In this document: positions 1-6,561 of the stretch, piece by piece
Layout: each line of letters starts with the position of its first letter
Numbering within the stretch: the stretch's first letter is position 1
From: Paenibacillus phytohabitans
Lineage (GTDB): Bacteria; Bacillota; Bacilli; Paenibacillales; Paenibacillaceae
DNA: 64,000 bases
NCBI RefSeq assembly: GCF_013141775.1
Contig: NZ_WHOB01000091.1
Coordinates: 20,679-84,678, forward strand
Reading direction: 5' to 3'
Program-made: the position numbers and the translations under genes
Notes under the pieces: model-generated
Database searches by the model: none
What the model saw: the letters and a program-made list of their open reading frames with translations, nothing else
Told to the model about the DNA's origin: nothing

Positions 1-553
1 CTCCCTTAAAAACATCGCGGTACGTCATGGCCGTCTGCGTTGTCTTTTCCAGCTCTTCTCCTGTTTGCTGCAGGACTTGTTTCACCGTTCCTACGGCGTC
101 TCCGATATCTTCATAGTTCTCACCATAATTCTGACTGTACAGGCTATCAGAGATATCTTTCATTCCACTCATTTCTTTGGCGCTCAACCCGGTTGCAGCC
201 TGAAGCTGCGCCATCGCCCCGGAAGAATCATTTACAGCCGCCCATACCGCCTTCAGAGGTTCAACGGCTTTTTGCAGCATGGAGAAGTCCATTTCTTTGA
301 CTGCATCTTTAAGCTTGTCACCGAGCTTTCCGGCCTTGTCGCCTACCTCCTCAATGCTGTCATCCGCCTGTTCAGCCTCTCTGCGCAGTACATCGAAATA
401 CCCCCTGCTGACCATTTCACGCAGAACCCGGTCCAAATCCTGAATATGCTGTTCCGCTTCGCCGACAGAGCTGCGGAAAGCAGGAGTCACCAATAAATTC
501 AGCTGAAGAATAATCTCATTTATACTGCTGCTTGCATTGCCTGTCCCTGCCAT
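1..553 (-). CDS. Phage tail tape measure protein, N-terminal part (runs off window)
   Basis: Reading frame open from an ATG at 553 to the window edge, 184 complete codons, so only the N-terminus is visible. The start follows a strong ribosome binding site (AAGGAGG) that also contains the stop of the frameshifted chaperone. The visible part is helical and rich in Ala, Glu and Gln, with heptad-like stretches and the segment MAQLQAATGLSAKEM near residue 113, which resembles the start of TP901-type tape measure proteins. These proteins set tail length and fill the tube lumen during assembly. Position directly after sheath, tube and chaperone genes is the standard place for this gene. Family call is from order and general sequence character; the C-terminal part and total length are not visible. 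Confidence 0.8.
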   Translation of the reverse strand, partial: MAGTGNASSSINEIILQLNLLVTPAFRSSVGEAEQHIQDLDRVLREMVSRGYFDVLRREAEQADDSIEEVGDKAGKLGDKLKDAVKEMDFSMLQKAVEPLKAVWAAVNDSSGAMAQLQAATGLSAKEMSGMKDISDSLYSQNYGENYEDIGDAVGTVKQVLQQTGEELEKTTQTAMTYRDVFKG

Positions 554-556
554 AAG

Positions 557-712
557 TTACCTCCTTCCCTTAATCCTGGACACCCTCTCAACCCACTCCC
601 CCAGTTCCTCCAAAGGCAAAGCGAGAAAATAAGGGATCGGAGTATGGGTAAGCATGGCCAAAGAGACGGCGATGTCTTTAATCCCATCGCCGTCTCCACA
701 GCCTACAGCAGC
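557..712 (-). other. -1 frameshift extension of the tail assembly chaperone
   Basis: The zero-frame chaperone stops at 703, but two codons before the last three it carries the heptamer T TTT TTG (plus-strand 712-718), in the correct codon phase for simultaneous -1 slippage. After slippage the frame stays open for 51 further codons and stops at TAA 557-559, inside the ribosome binding site of the tape measure gene. The fused product would be about 155 residues. This reproduces the G/GT arrangement of lambda and the chaperone pairs of most long-tailed phages. Slippage itself is inferred; no downstream stimulatory structure was worked out. Confidence 0.75.
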
Positions 713-1023
713 AAAAAACTTTGTGCCCGCAAGGTCAGTTTTGTAAAATCCTTAGCTGAAAGTGCTCTGATCAGCCCAACGTGGACACCTGCAGCCTTTG
801 CTACAATATAAGCCTGATAGGCTTTATTGGTCTCCTTAATCAATTCCCCGCTGGATTGCCGCGCCGATTCCACCTGATACTGACGGTCACAGATCAGAAT
901 GTCCTCACCTGTCAGCTTGTCGAAATCAATACTCAAGCTCTCAAAAGTATCGCCTTCAAATGTTACAGGCCGGGCGAAAGTATAGACTTCCGCGCCAGCC
1001 TCCTCTATATTCGTTGTCCCCAT
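703..1023 (-). CDS. Phage tail assembly chaperone (zero-frame product)
   Basis: 106 residues, starting ATG at 1023. The acidic, Thr/Phe-rich N-terminus (FEGDTFESLSIDFDKLTGED) and the Ala-rich middle fit the tail assembly chaperones that bind the tape measure protein in contractile-tailed phages (the Mu gp41 / P2 E type and PBSX XkdN group). The gene sits between the tube gene (13-base gap) and the tape measure gene, its universal position. A slippery heptamer near the 3' end allows a longer -1 product (see separate entry). The family is called mainly from position, size and frameshift; sequence similarity was judged by eye. Confidence 0.72.
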   Translation of the reverse strand: MGTTNIEEAGAEVYTFARPVTFEGDTFESLSIDFDKLTGEDILICDRQYQVESARQSSGELIKETNKAYQAYIVAKAAGVHVGLIRALSAKDFTKLTLRAQSFLLL

Positions 1024-1035
1024 CGTGCACGCTCC

Positions 1036-1554
1036 TTATAGACTAAGATTCTCTTTGGTTGCAGCAAGGTAATCTACATCATAAACTTTGTGAATGTAGT
1101 TATATTTATCAATTTCCAGCACCTGAACGCCATCCAGTGTTACCTTCAAATAATTCACTGAAAAGTTGTTGGTGGTATCCATCACTGCGGCGGTCTCGAG
1201 ATTCCCCAGCGTTAAGCCAAGCGGTCTTGCACGGACGGTCACCTTAAAAGGAACCTCACGGTATTCACTTGTTGCCGTGTCGAAGGTTTGAATCGAAGCC
1301 CGGAGATCCAGCGTATGGATCTTCGGTGCCAGAAGGGATGCCGCTGCCTTCTCAATGGTGCGCCACTTGAGGGCCAGACTCATCGCGCCCGTGTGTCCGG
1401 GAGAAGGCGCCGCCATTTCTCCGGCGATGCCGCCGCCTTTAATTGTATCCACCAGGTAGGTGATTTCCGGCAATGTGGCGGTTGCCGTACCCAAGTAATC
1501 CACTGCATTCAAGTACACCGAATAATCAATAACTCTTTCTGATCTTTTAGGCAT
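1036..1554 (-). CDS. Phage major tail tube protein (contractile tail)
   Basis: 172 residues, the typical length of P2 FII-like tube proteins. It begins MPKRSERVIDYSVYLNAVDYLG, which matches the N-terminal pattern of this family, followed by the glycine-rich GGGIAGE segment and beta-strand-rich C-terminal half. Hexamers of this protein stack into the inner tube that is driven through the target envelope when the sheath contracts. An AAAGGAGG site precedes the ATG at 1554. It lies 13 bases after the sheath gene, as in P2, Mu, PBSX and R-type bacteriocins. Presence of both tube and sheath means a contractile, not siphovirus-type, tail. Confidence 0.9.
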   Translation of the reverse strand: MPKRSERVIDYSVYLNAVDYLGTATATLPEITYLVDTIKGGGIAGEMAAPSPGHTGAMSLALKWRTIEKAAASLLAPKIHTLDLRASIQTFDTATSEYREVPFKVTVRARPLGLTLGNLETAAVMDTTNNFSVNYLKVTLDGVQVLEIDKYNYIHKVYDVDYLAATKENLSL

Positions 1555-1567
1555 ATTGCTCCTCCTT

Positions 1568-3013
1568 TTACGCTACCAGCGCAGCTAAGTATGTTGTGTC
1601 GTATTCAAGCAGGAATGAAATCTCCTGTGCCGGTCCCGGTGGTGTGATATGCAGATGGAAGGTAACCTTGCCGGCCATCAGATCCGCCACTGGATTCTCG
1701 GACTCATTGAAGTCTACCCGTCCGCCCAGCAGTGCTCCGGATGCCGTCAGACCGTTCAGCCAAATATTCACCGAATCCGTCACTGCGGCCACCAGCCGCT
1801 TGTTCATCGGATCATCCACCTTTTGCATGTAGGTCAGAATCAGACTGTTGCCGATCCAGTTAAACATGCGGCGAACCGGAATAAAGTTGTCTTTGGGGTC
1901 AGTGGCACCAGGGTAGGCAGCAGTATGATTCCCCCAGCTCTTCCAGCCGCTCGTTCCAAGATTAAGTGCCGTTACAATCCCTGCGCTGTTAAGGAAGCTT
2001 GCCTGGTCAATCCCCAGGAACTGGCTTGTCCCATCAGACAGCACAGTCCCATCCGCTTGCAAAGACTTGTTAGAAGGCGATACAAAAGGAACACCGCCAT
2101 TATTGGCATCTGTCGCGGCGATAAGTCCTGCGAGCTGTGTAGAGAAATGATATTTCTTATCGCCTAGAGTCAGCATCGGATAAGCAGCAATTTGAAGAGG
2201 AGCAGTGTAGCTGTTGTCCGCTTTCCATGTGCCAGCATCTGTATAGGACTGGGACGGATCAATATCCGTCAGTGCCATCGCCTTGAAATTCCCGTTGATA
2301 TTTCCGGCTTTTGCCTTCATCACCGCAGCGACTGCCGACAGATGTGACCAGCCGGGAGCCAGCAGTAGATCCGGAAGAATGCCAAAACGCGGGTAAGCTT
2401 GATGAACCAGCTCAAAACCGGTATATTCACCGGACGACGTCACACCCCCAATAATATCCTCAGCCTCTACAGCTTCCGGATTCAGCTTGTCATAACCCAC
2501 GGACAGTTGATTAACATCGGCTGCTATTGCACCTGACGATTTTGTTGTGATCATCACATGACCGTTCTCATCAAAAGCAGCCGTATAATCCTTTCCGGAT
2601 ACGTAGGTTGATGTACCATCTGAAGATTTGACAAGGAGTGTGGACAGCAGCACCCCTTCTGCCTGCAGAATGGCAACCCGGTTTGTTACAGCAGCTGCCG
2701 CAGGGGCAACCGTTGTCTTGTGTGTGGCCGGATCAAGCACGTTGACCAGAATCATAGGAGCTTTTTCGTACAACGCAAAATGTGAATAAATCAATTCGCT
2801 CAGTGTATATTGGGTCCAGTCCTCACTGTATCCGAAGGCAGCGACCGCTTCCGCGTAACTATATACAAGTACCGGAGTATTCACCGGCACAGCCGCTTGA
2901 GCCAAATGAACCGGGGCCGTCCCCACCGCAAAAGGAATACCGCTCGTTGCCTTTGTTGGAGCCAGAACAGAAGTCGATTGTTCAATAATAGTTACACCAT
3001 GTTTAAAAGCCAT
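1568..3013 (-). CDS. Phage tail sheath protein
   Basis: 481 residues. The N-terminus MAFKHGVTIIEQSTSV is characteristic of Firmicute sheath proteins, the middle carries variable inserted domains (about 130-330) and the C-terminus LEYDTTYLAALVA resembles the conserved arm that links neighbouring subunits. Sheath subunits polymerise around the tube and contract irreversibly to drive it into a cell. The segment FVSPSNKSLQADG (about 300-312) is part of the conserved core. Starts at ATG 3013 after a GGAAGGGG ribosome binding site. The length is in the usual range of compact phage and tailocin sheaths and the frame is intact, so the particle may still be functional. Confidence 0.93.
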   Translation of the reverse strand: MAFKHGVTIIEQSTSVLAPTKATSGIPFAVGTAPVHLAQAAVPVNTPVLVYSYAEAVAAFGYSEDWTQYTLSELIYSHFALYEKAPMILVNVLDPATHKTTVAPAAAAVTNRVAILQAEGVLLSTLLVKSSDGTSTYVSGKDYTAAFDENGHVMITTKSSGAIAADVNQLSVGYDKLNPEAVEAEDIIGGVTSSGEYTGFELVHQAYPRFGILPDLLLAPGWSHLSAVAAVMKAKAGNINGNFKAMALTDIDPSQSYTDAGTWKADNSYTAPLQIAAYPMLTLGDKKYHFSTQLAGLIAATDANNGGVPFVSPSNKSLQADGTVLSDGTSQFLGIDQASFLNSAGIVTALNLGTSGWKSWGNHTAAYPGATDPKDNFIPVRRMFNWIGNSLILTYMQKVDDPMNKRLVAAVTDSVNIWLNGLTASGALLGGRVDFNESENPVADLMAGKVTFHLHITPPGPAQEISFLLEYDTTYLAALVA

Positions 3014-3016
3014 ATA

Positions 3017-3289
3017 TTAAATCCCCTTCCCTAAAAGCCTTTGATAGACTGCATATTCAGCTGTTCCGACGTGAACAATACGTTCCTGCACAGCCGTCAT
3101 TTCTTCTAACGGTATAATCAGTTCAGCCACATCCGGCTGTTCCTCCAGCAGCGGCAATAAATAGGTTGGAATACCCTCCCGAAAAACAGTGGATTGCAGC
3201 AGCCGCCCGCCACGCAGGTTTGGACCTAGATAAATTCGTGGCGGCTCCTGCTCATTTTGGAGATTATCTTTATTATTAATGAAGTTCAT
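3017..3289 (-). CDS. Small protein of tail cluster, function unknown
   Basis: 90 residues, no recognised family. The start ATG (3287-3289) overlaps the TGA of the upstream gene, and a GGAGGTACAAAT ribosome binding site lies inside that gene's end, so translation is probably coupled. The sequence has an asparagine-rich N-terminus, then RIYLGPNLRGGRLLQSTVFREG and an acidic Leu/Ile-rich half, with no membrane segment or signal peptide. Several P2- and Mu-like tails have a small uncharacterised gene immediately before the sheath gene; this one occupies that place. It could be a tail completion or regulatory protein; nothing in the sequence decides. Confidence 0.7.
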   Translation of the reverse strand: MNFINNKDNLQNEQEPPRIYLGPNLRGGRLLQSTVFREGIPTYLLPLLEEQPDVAELIIPLEEMTAVQERIVHVGTAEYAVYQRLLGKGI

Positions 3290-3708
3290 ATTTGTACCTC
3301 CGGTCTAATTTGGGGCAATACCCAGGTTGTTGTAAGTTCGCCTCCCCAGACTGCTGCAGGATGCTCCTCGTTAAGCTTCATTTTCCAGCTGGCGTCCATG
3401 ACGAACTGTTGGTCAAGCACTCTCTTGCGCAAAAGCAGGATGCGTACCCGCTCCATCAGATTAAGCATATCAATGAGTCCTGTGTCATCTTCGGACTGAG
3501 CTCCAAACTGTAGTTTAATTTGAATTTGCCCTTGACCAGAATCTCCTTCTCCTTCGTCCGGCCGGATCATAATTACCGGATATTCCAGGTTCCCGGCATT
3601 ACTCTGCGGCAAATATCCCAGCAGGACGGGTGGTACGGGCAGCATGTCATCTGCCAATTGTTCTTTCAGAAACTTTTGGATCGCCATAATTAATAAAGTA
3701 ATTGTCAC
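3286..3708 (-). CDS. Probable tail terminator / tail completion protein
   Basis: 140 residues beginning with GTG at 3708 after AAGGAGGGG at six to seven bases. It contains a hydrophobic N-terminal helix (MTITLLIMAIQKFLKEQL), the segment YPVIMIRPDEGEGD and a beta-rich C-terminus with WVLPQIRPEVQI. Length, alpha/beta layout and the position two genes before the sheath match phage tail terminator (tail completion) proteins, which form the ring that stops tube and sheath growth. This gene is the first intact one of the tail operon. The family is assigned from context and general layout only; a neck or connector protein is the main alternative. Confidence 0.55.
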   Translation of the reverse strand: MTITLLIMAIQKFLKEQLADDMLPVPPVLLGYLPQSNAGNLEYPVIMIRPDEGEGDSGQGQIQIKLQFGAQSEDDTGLIDMLNLMERVRILLLRKRVLDQQFVMDASWKMKLNEEHPAAVWGGELTTTWVLPQIRPEVQI

Positions 3709-3725
3709 TGTGCCCCTCCTTGCTC

Positions 3726-3833
3726 CTAGAACTCTTTCCCAAATCCACGGATCGCCTCCAAACGCTTCACCATCTTTGCAGCCACCTCCCCTTCCGGCAT
3801 CAGCTGGATGATTACCGTTATTTGTCTTTCTAT
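3726..3833 (-). pseudogene. Open remnant upstream of tail operon, possible gene scar
   Basis: A 35-codon open stretch with no ribosome binding site at its beginning, ending in TAG just before the ribosome binding site of the terminator-like gene. From its only early ATG (3800) it reads MPEGEVAAKMVKRLEAIRGF and four more residues. The composition is protein-like and the stop sits where the preceding gene of an operon would end. It may be the 3' end of a lost head-tail gene, or a short peptide gene using an internal GGAGG and ATG (15 residues). The rest of 3709-3884 holds no gene I recognise. Confidence 0.3.
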
Positions 3834-3871
3834 TTATTGGGGGCTTTCACTAGACAAACCAAATCTTTTTT

Positions 3872-3890
3872 ATTTAAAGCCTCTTTAAAT
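3872..3890. repeat. Palindrome ATTTAAAG-CCT-CTTTAAAT
   Basis: Perfect 8-bp inverted repeat with a 3-base loop, overlapping the stop codon of the sigma-like gene and lying upstream of the tail operon. There is no T-run after it on the minus strand (it is followed by AAAAAAG), so it does not look like an intrinsic terminator for that gene. It could be a protein binding site for late-gene activation. Confidence 0.4.
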
Positions 3891-4406
3891 GAGGGACATA
3901 TACTCATCTATAACGGAGCTAATCTTTTTTTGCGCCCGCTGAATATATTCACTTACACTGCCAGCCGAAATCTGGAGCATACCAGCGATAGCCACATGCG
4001 AGAACCCCTCACCGTTAGCCAGCATATAACACTCCTTCTCCCTCCTGCTCAACAGTCCCAGTACATATTCCAATTGAAAACGTTGATCCTCTGTTAACCC
4101 TTCTGAAGGGACCGCATTGAAGCGGCAGGTGAAGTTTTGCATAAGAATAGGTTCCAAAAGAATTTCCCGCTCATAACCCGCACGCCGTTCGATTCCGCGC
4201 TTGTTGCCCGGCCGCCGTCCACTGCTCAGCCACTCAATCACATATTCGCAGTCACTGACCATTCCGGCGATTACCTTTTTGTCATCCGCCTCCGCACTTC
4301 TGTAAAGTTGTTCTACACCTTTTAATGAAATTTGATATTCTGGAAGCAGTTTTTGCACAAAATCAGAATATATAAATTCCAGATCCTCCTGCTCTACACA
4401 CTCCAT
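3885..4406 (-). CDS. Sigma-like late activator of the tail genes (Xpf type)
   Basis: 173 residues from ATG 4406, chosen because AAAGGGG lies seven bases upstream; longer readings begin within the operator region. The middle has WLSSGRRPGNKRGIERR and YEREILLEP, a signature I associate with the PBSX Xpf / phage sigma-like regulators. The C-terminal 60 residues are a sigma region 4-like helix-turn-helix (LSRREKECYMLANGEGFSHV, then AGMLQISAGSVSEYIQRAQKKI). In PBSX the equivalent protein switches on the late operon. The gene is divergent from the XRE repressor and reads toward the tail genes, so repressor release should make activator, which then drives tail expression. Function is inferred from family and position. 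Confidence 0.75.
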   Translation of the reverse strand: MECVEQEDLEFIYSDFVQKLLPEYQISLKGVEQLYRSAEADDKKVIAGMVSDCEYVIEWLSSGRRPGNKRGIERRAGYEREILLEPILMQNFTCRFNAVPSEGLTEDQRFQLEYVLGLLSRREKECYMLANGEGFSHVAIAGMLQISAGSVSEYIQRAQKKISSVIDEYMSLI

Positions 4407-4464
4407 GTCAATTCCCCTTTCGCCCATGTTGATTGAAATATACTCAATTTCGTATTTTAAAATC

Positions 4465-4493
4465 ATGCTATACTCAATTTCGCATTTAGTCAA
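4465..4493 (-). promoter_or_regulatory. Promoter of the sigma-like activator gene
   Basis: On the minus strand a -35 box TTGACT (4488-4493) is followed after 17 bases by TAGCAT (4465-4470), or after 15 bases by TATAGC. One of the 16-bp palindromes (4470-4485) fills the spacer, so a bound repressor would block RNA polymerase directly. Confidence 0.55.
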
Positions 4494-4525
4494 GCTTTAT
4501 AACCTTTAAAGTACGAAAATGCATA

Positions 4526-4554
4526 TTTACATTTGCCTATAAACCTTCTACAAT
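4526..4554 (+). promoter_or_regulatory. Promoter of the XRE repressor gene
   Basis: TTTACA (4526-4531), 17-base spacer, TACAAT (4549-4554). Operator copies end at the -35 box (4511-4526) and begin just after the predicted start of transcription (4565-4580), suggesting autoregulation. Confidence 0.75.
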
Positions 4555-4608
4555 GAACTTAATAATACGAAGTAGCGTATATAGTGATGATTTTGAGGAG
4601 GACTACAT

Positions 4609-5007
4609 GTGCAACGGGCTGAGGTCTTAAAGAGGCTGATCGAGGAAACAGGCCTGAACACGAAGGCTTTTTCAGAAAAGGCAGGAATTCCTTATACTAC
4701 ACTTAGGTCAATCCTGATGCGGGGGGTAGGAGGAGCTTCTGTCGATAATGTTCTCAAAGTTTGTCGTGCTTTAGGCATTACTACCGAAGAAATGGATCGT
4801 TTGGCATTCGGATCAAGCAAAGAAGATGCTGCTCCACAACTATCGGAACTGTCTGAATTTGAAGCTTTCCTAAATAATCCTGAGCATGGACTGTTTTTCA
4901 AGGATTACCTGGACGCCCCGGATGAACGTAAACGGGAAATGTTGACCTTTTGGCAATTTATTAAAGATCTCGAAAAGAAAAAATCAGACTCTTCAGACGA
5001 CAACTAA
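4609..5007 (+). CDS. XRE-family repressor of the tail cluster
   Basis: 132 residues. An N-terminal helix-turn-helix of the Cro/CI type spans about residues 4-62 (VLKRLIEETGLNTKAFSEKA, then IPYTTLRSIL and VDNVLKVCRALGITTEEM). The C-terminal half is acidic, charged and without a LexA-like serine protease domain, so induction cannot be by self-cleavage; the ImmA-type peptidase next door is the likely inactivator. The start is GTG 4609, seven bases after GAGGAGG. An ATG at 4607 overlaps it in another frame and gives only seven codons before a stop. Fifteen bases separate this gene from the next ORF's first codon; the two form an operon. Confidence 0.85.
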   Translation: MQRAEVLKRLIEETGLNTKAFSEKAGIPYTTLRSILMRGVGGASVDNVLKVCRALGITTEEMDRLAFGSSKEDAAPQLSELSEFEAFLNNPEHGLFFKDYLDAPDERKREMLTFWQFIKDLEKKKSDSSDDN

Positions 5008-5093
5008 AAGCAGGAATAATCGTGGTATCAGCCAACGGGCTGATTCCTCATATCTATATATGCGAACATATATTCTTATCTCGGAGGTTTTTT

Positions 5094-5990
5094 ATGTTTA
5101 TTCATTATAAAAAAACACATCTAGAGCATTTCGTGGAAAAGCTCTACATAACCCATTCTATTCTTCAGCCGGAAGACATCACCATACAGAGGCTTTCGAC
5201 TGAATTGGATATCCATATTGATTATGCTCCTGTCCGGAGCCGGGCTTATGAATCCTTATCGGGTATGCGCTTTGTACTATTGGACAACCGGACTACCCCA
5301 ATGAAGCAACGGTTCGATTTTCTGCATGAGTTATGTCACATGCTGAGGCACGCCGGCAACCAAATGACACTGCCCGTTCCTTTTATCAAAGCACAGGAGG
5401 AGGATGCTGAGAAGTTTGTTCTTTATGCCACCATGCCCTTTTTCATGATTCAGTCCTGTAGCTTATCAGGAGATTACAATATCGCCATTCAGCAAATCTC
5501 AAATGTTTTTGGGGTATCCAGGGATATGGCTAAAATTCGCTTCGATCAAATTTTACGCCGTGAGTATGAGGGAGAGATGTTGCCTGGAAGGAGTGAAGAA
5601 TATAATTCTGCTTCTCTTATTCAAAGGGATTCGGAACCCCCGCATGTTTTAGAGGAACCTGTGATCTTCGCTTATTACGATCCCCATAGCACATTGGATG
5701 GTCCGGATCAGCTTATTGTCTGTCTTGATCACACAACATTATCCACTCAGCATGAATGGGTTATACCCATGGAGGACAGGTTTGAGGAAATAGAGATAGA
5801 TGCATTGAAGAATCTTGAACTTGAGTCTGCATCAAGAGGTGACCTGATCTGTTTTGATGGACAGCTTACCTTACAAATTCATCAGCTTGTGTATCGGCAC
5901 GGATTTTCTAAAAGGAACTTTGTATTGCAGATGAGGGATATTGAGCAGATTCTTGAAGCGGATCAAAGTACGGTAAGGAGGTTCCTGTGA
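5094..5990 (+). CDS. ImmA/IrrE-type metallopeptidase with C-terminal extension
   Basis: 298 residues from ATG 5094, chosen because GGAGG lies six bases upstream; a longer reading from 5022 lacks a good site. The HExxH zinc motif is HELCH at residues 78-82, with a further His at 86 and acidic residues about 102-107 (QEEDAEKF) that can supply the third ligand. Beyond about residue 150 there is another 145-residue region, beta-rich and acidic, not found in short ImmA proteins. Family members cleave partner XRE repressors in response to damage or peptide signals (ICEBs1 ImmA, Deinococcus IrrE). Here it should inactivate the repressor encoded just upstream and so induce the tail genes. Target is inferred from the pairing. 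Confidence 0.82.
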   Translation: MFIHYKKTHLEHFVEKLYITHSILQPEDITIQRLSTELDIHIDYAPVRSRAYESLSGMRFVLLDNRTTPMKQRFDFLHELCHMLRHAGNQMTLPVPFIKAQEEDAEKFVLYATMPFFMIQSCSLSGDYNIAIQQISNVFGVSRDMAKIRFDQILRREYEGEMLPGRSEEYNSASLIQRDSEPPHVLEEPVIFAYYDPHSTLDGPDQLIVCLDHTTLSTQHEWVIPMEDRFEEIEIDALKNLELESASRGDLICFDGQLTLQIHQLVYRHGFSKRNFVLQMRDIEQILEADQSTVRRFL

Positions 5991-6087
5991 TAAAGGATTT
6001 CGGCCAGTTATAACTGCAAAAGCAAGCTCGTGCATAATAGCATGGGCTTATTTATATCCACCGGCAACTCAATGCGTCCGTATGCGT

Positions 6088-6120
6088 AAAAAAGCTCCCA
6101 GCCATAAAGGCCAGGAGCTT
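6088..6120 (-). terminator. Intrinsic terminator after rpsI
   Basis: On the minus strand AGCTCC-TGGCC-TTTAT-GGC-TGGGAGCT forms a strong hairpin followed by six T. It ends the rplM-rpsI transcript and separates the ribosomal operon from the accessory island. The 150 bases between the ImmA-type gene and rpsI hold no other recognised feature. Confidence 0.85.
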
Positions 6121-6148
6121 GAGTTCCTTGTTATCAAGGAAATTGATA

Positions 6149-6541
6149 TTAACGTTTCGAGAACTGTGGAGCACGACGAGCGGCTTTGAGGCCGTATTTC
6201 TTACGTTCCTTCATACGTGGGTCACGAGTCAGGAAGCCGGCTTTCTTAAGCGCACCGCGATATTCAGGGTCTACTTTGAGCAATGCACGGGAGATCCCGT
6301 GACGGATTGCGCCAGCTTGACCGGAAATGCCGCCACCATGTGCAAGAACGATTACATCGTAGTTGCCCAGAGTTTCAGTCAGGTTCAAAGGTTGTCTTAC
6401 GATCATCTTCAGTGTTTCCACACCGAAATATTCGTCCATCTCGCGTTTGTTAATGACAATGCGTCCTTCACCCGGTACAAGGCGAACACGTGCTACCGAA
6501 TGTTTACGACGACCTGTCCCATAGTATTGTACTTGTGCCAT
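6149..6541 (-). CDS. rpsI: 30S ribosomal protein S9
   Basis: 130 residues, the normal length. Begins MAQVQYYGTGRRKHSVARVRL and ends APQFSKR; the basic SKR tail reaches the P-site tRNA anticodon stem in the ribosome. It follows rplM after 20 bases with a GGAGGA site, the universal pairing, and ends at a strong terminator. It is the last housekeeping gene before the accessory tail island. Confidence 0.98.
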   Translation of the reverse strand: MAQVQYYGTGRRKHSVARVRLVPGEGRIVINKREMDEYFGVETLKMIVRQPLNLTETLGNYDVIVLAHGGGISGQAGAIRHGISRALLKVDPEYRGALKKAGFLTRDPRMKERKKYGLKAARRAPQFSKR

Positions 6542-6561
6542 GAAACTGTCCTCCTCTATTC

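Larger units (their letters stand above)
4440..4580. promoter_or_regulatory. Four-copy operator palindrome between activator and repressor
   Basis: Four related 16-mers: 4440-4455 ATACTCAATTTCGTAT, 4470-4485 ATACTCAATTTCGCAT, 4511-4526 GTACGAAAATGCATAT (reverse orientation) and 4565-4580 ATACGAAGTAGCGTAT. Each is an imperfect palindrome with ATAC/GTAT ends. The first two are spaced 30 bp apart, about three helical turns. Two copies cover the activator promoter and leader; the other two flank the repressor promoter. This layout is that of a phage-type repressor acting on a divergent promoter pair, with the neighbouring XRE protein as the obvious ligand. The sites are read directly; the ligand is inferred. 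Confidence 0.7.

Noticed and set aside
65..496. Plus-strand ORFs in the tape measure region
   Set aside because: Shadows of the minus-strand tape measure gene, which has a good ribosome binding site and phage-like sequence.
5991..6148. Attachment site of the tail island at the rpsI end
   Set aside because: No direct repeat can be tested because the other island end lies outside the window.
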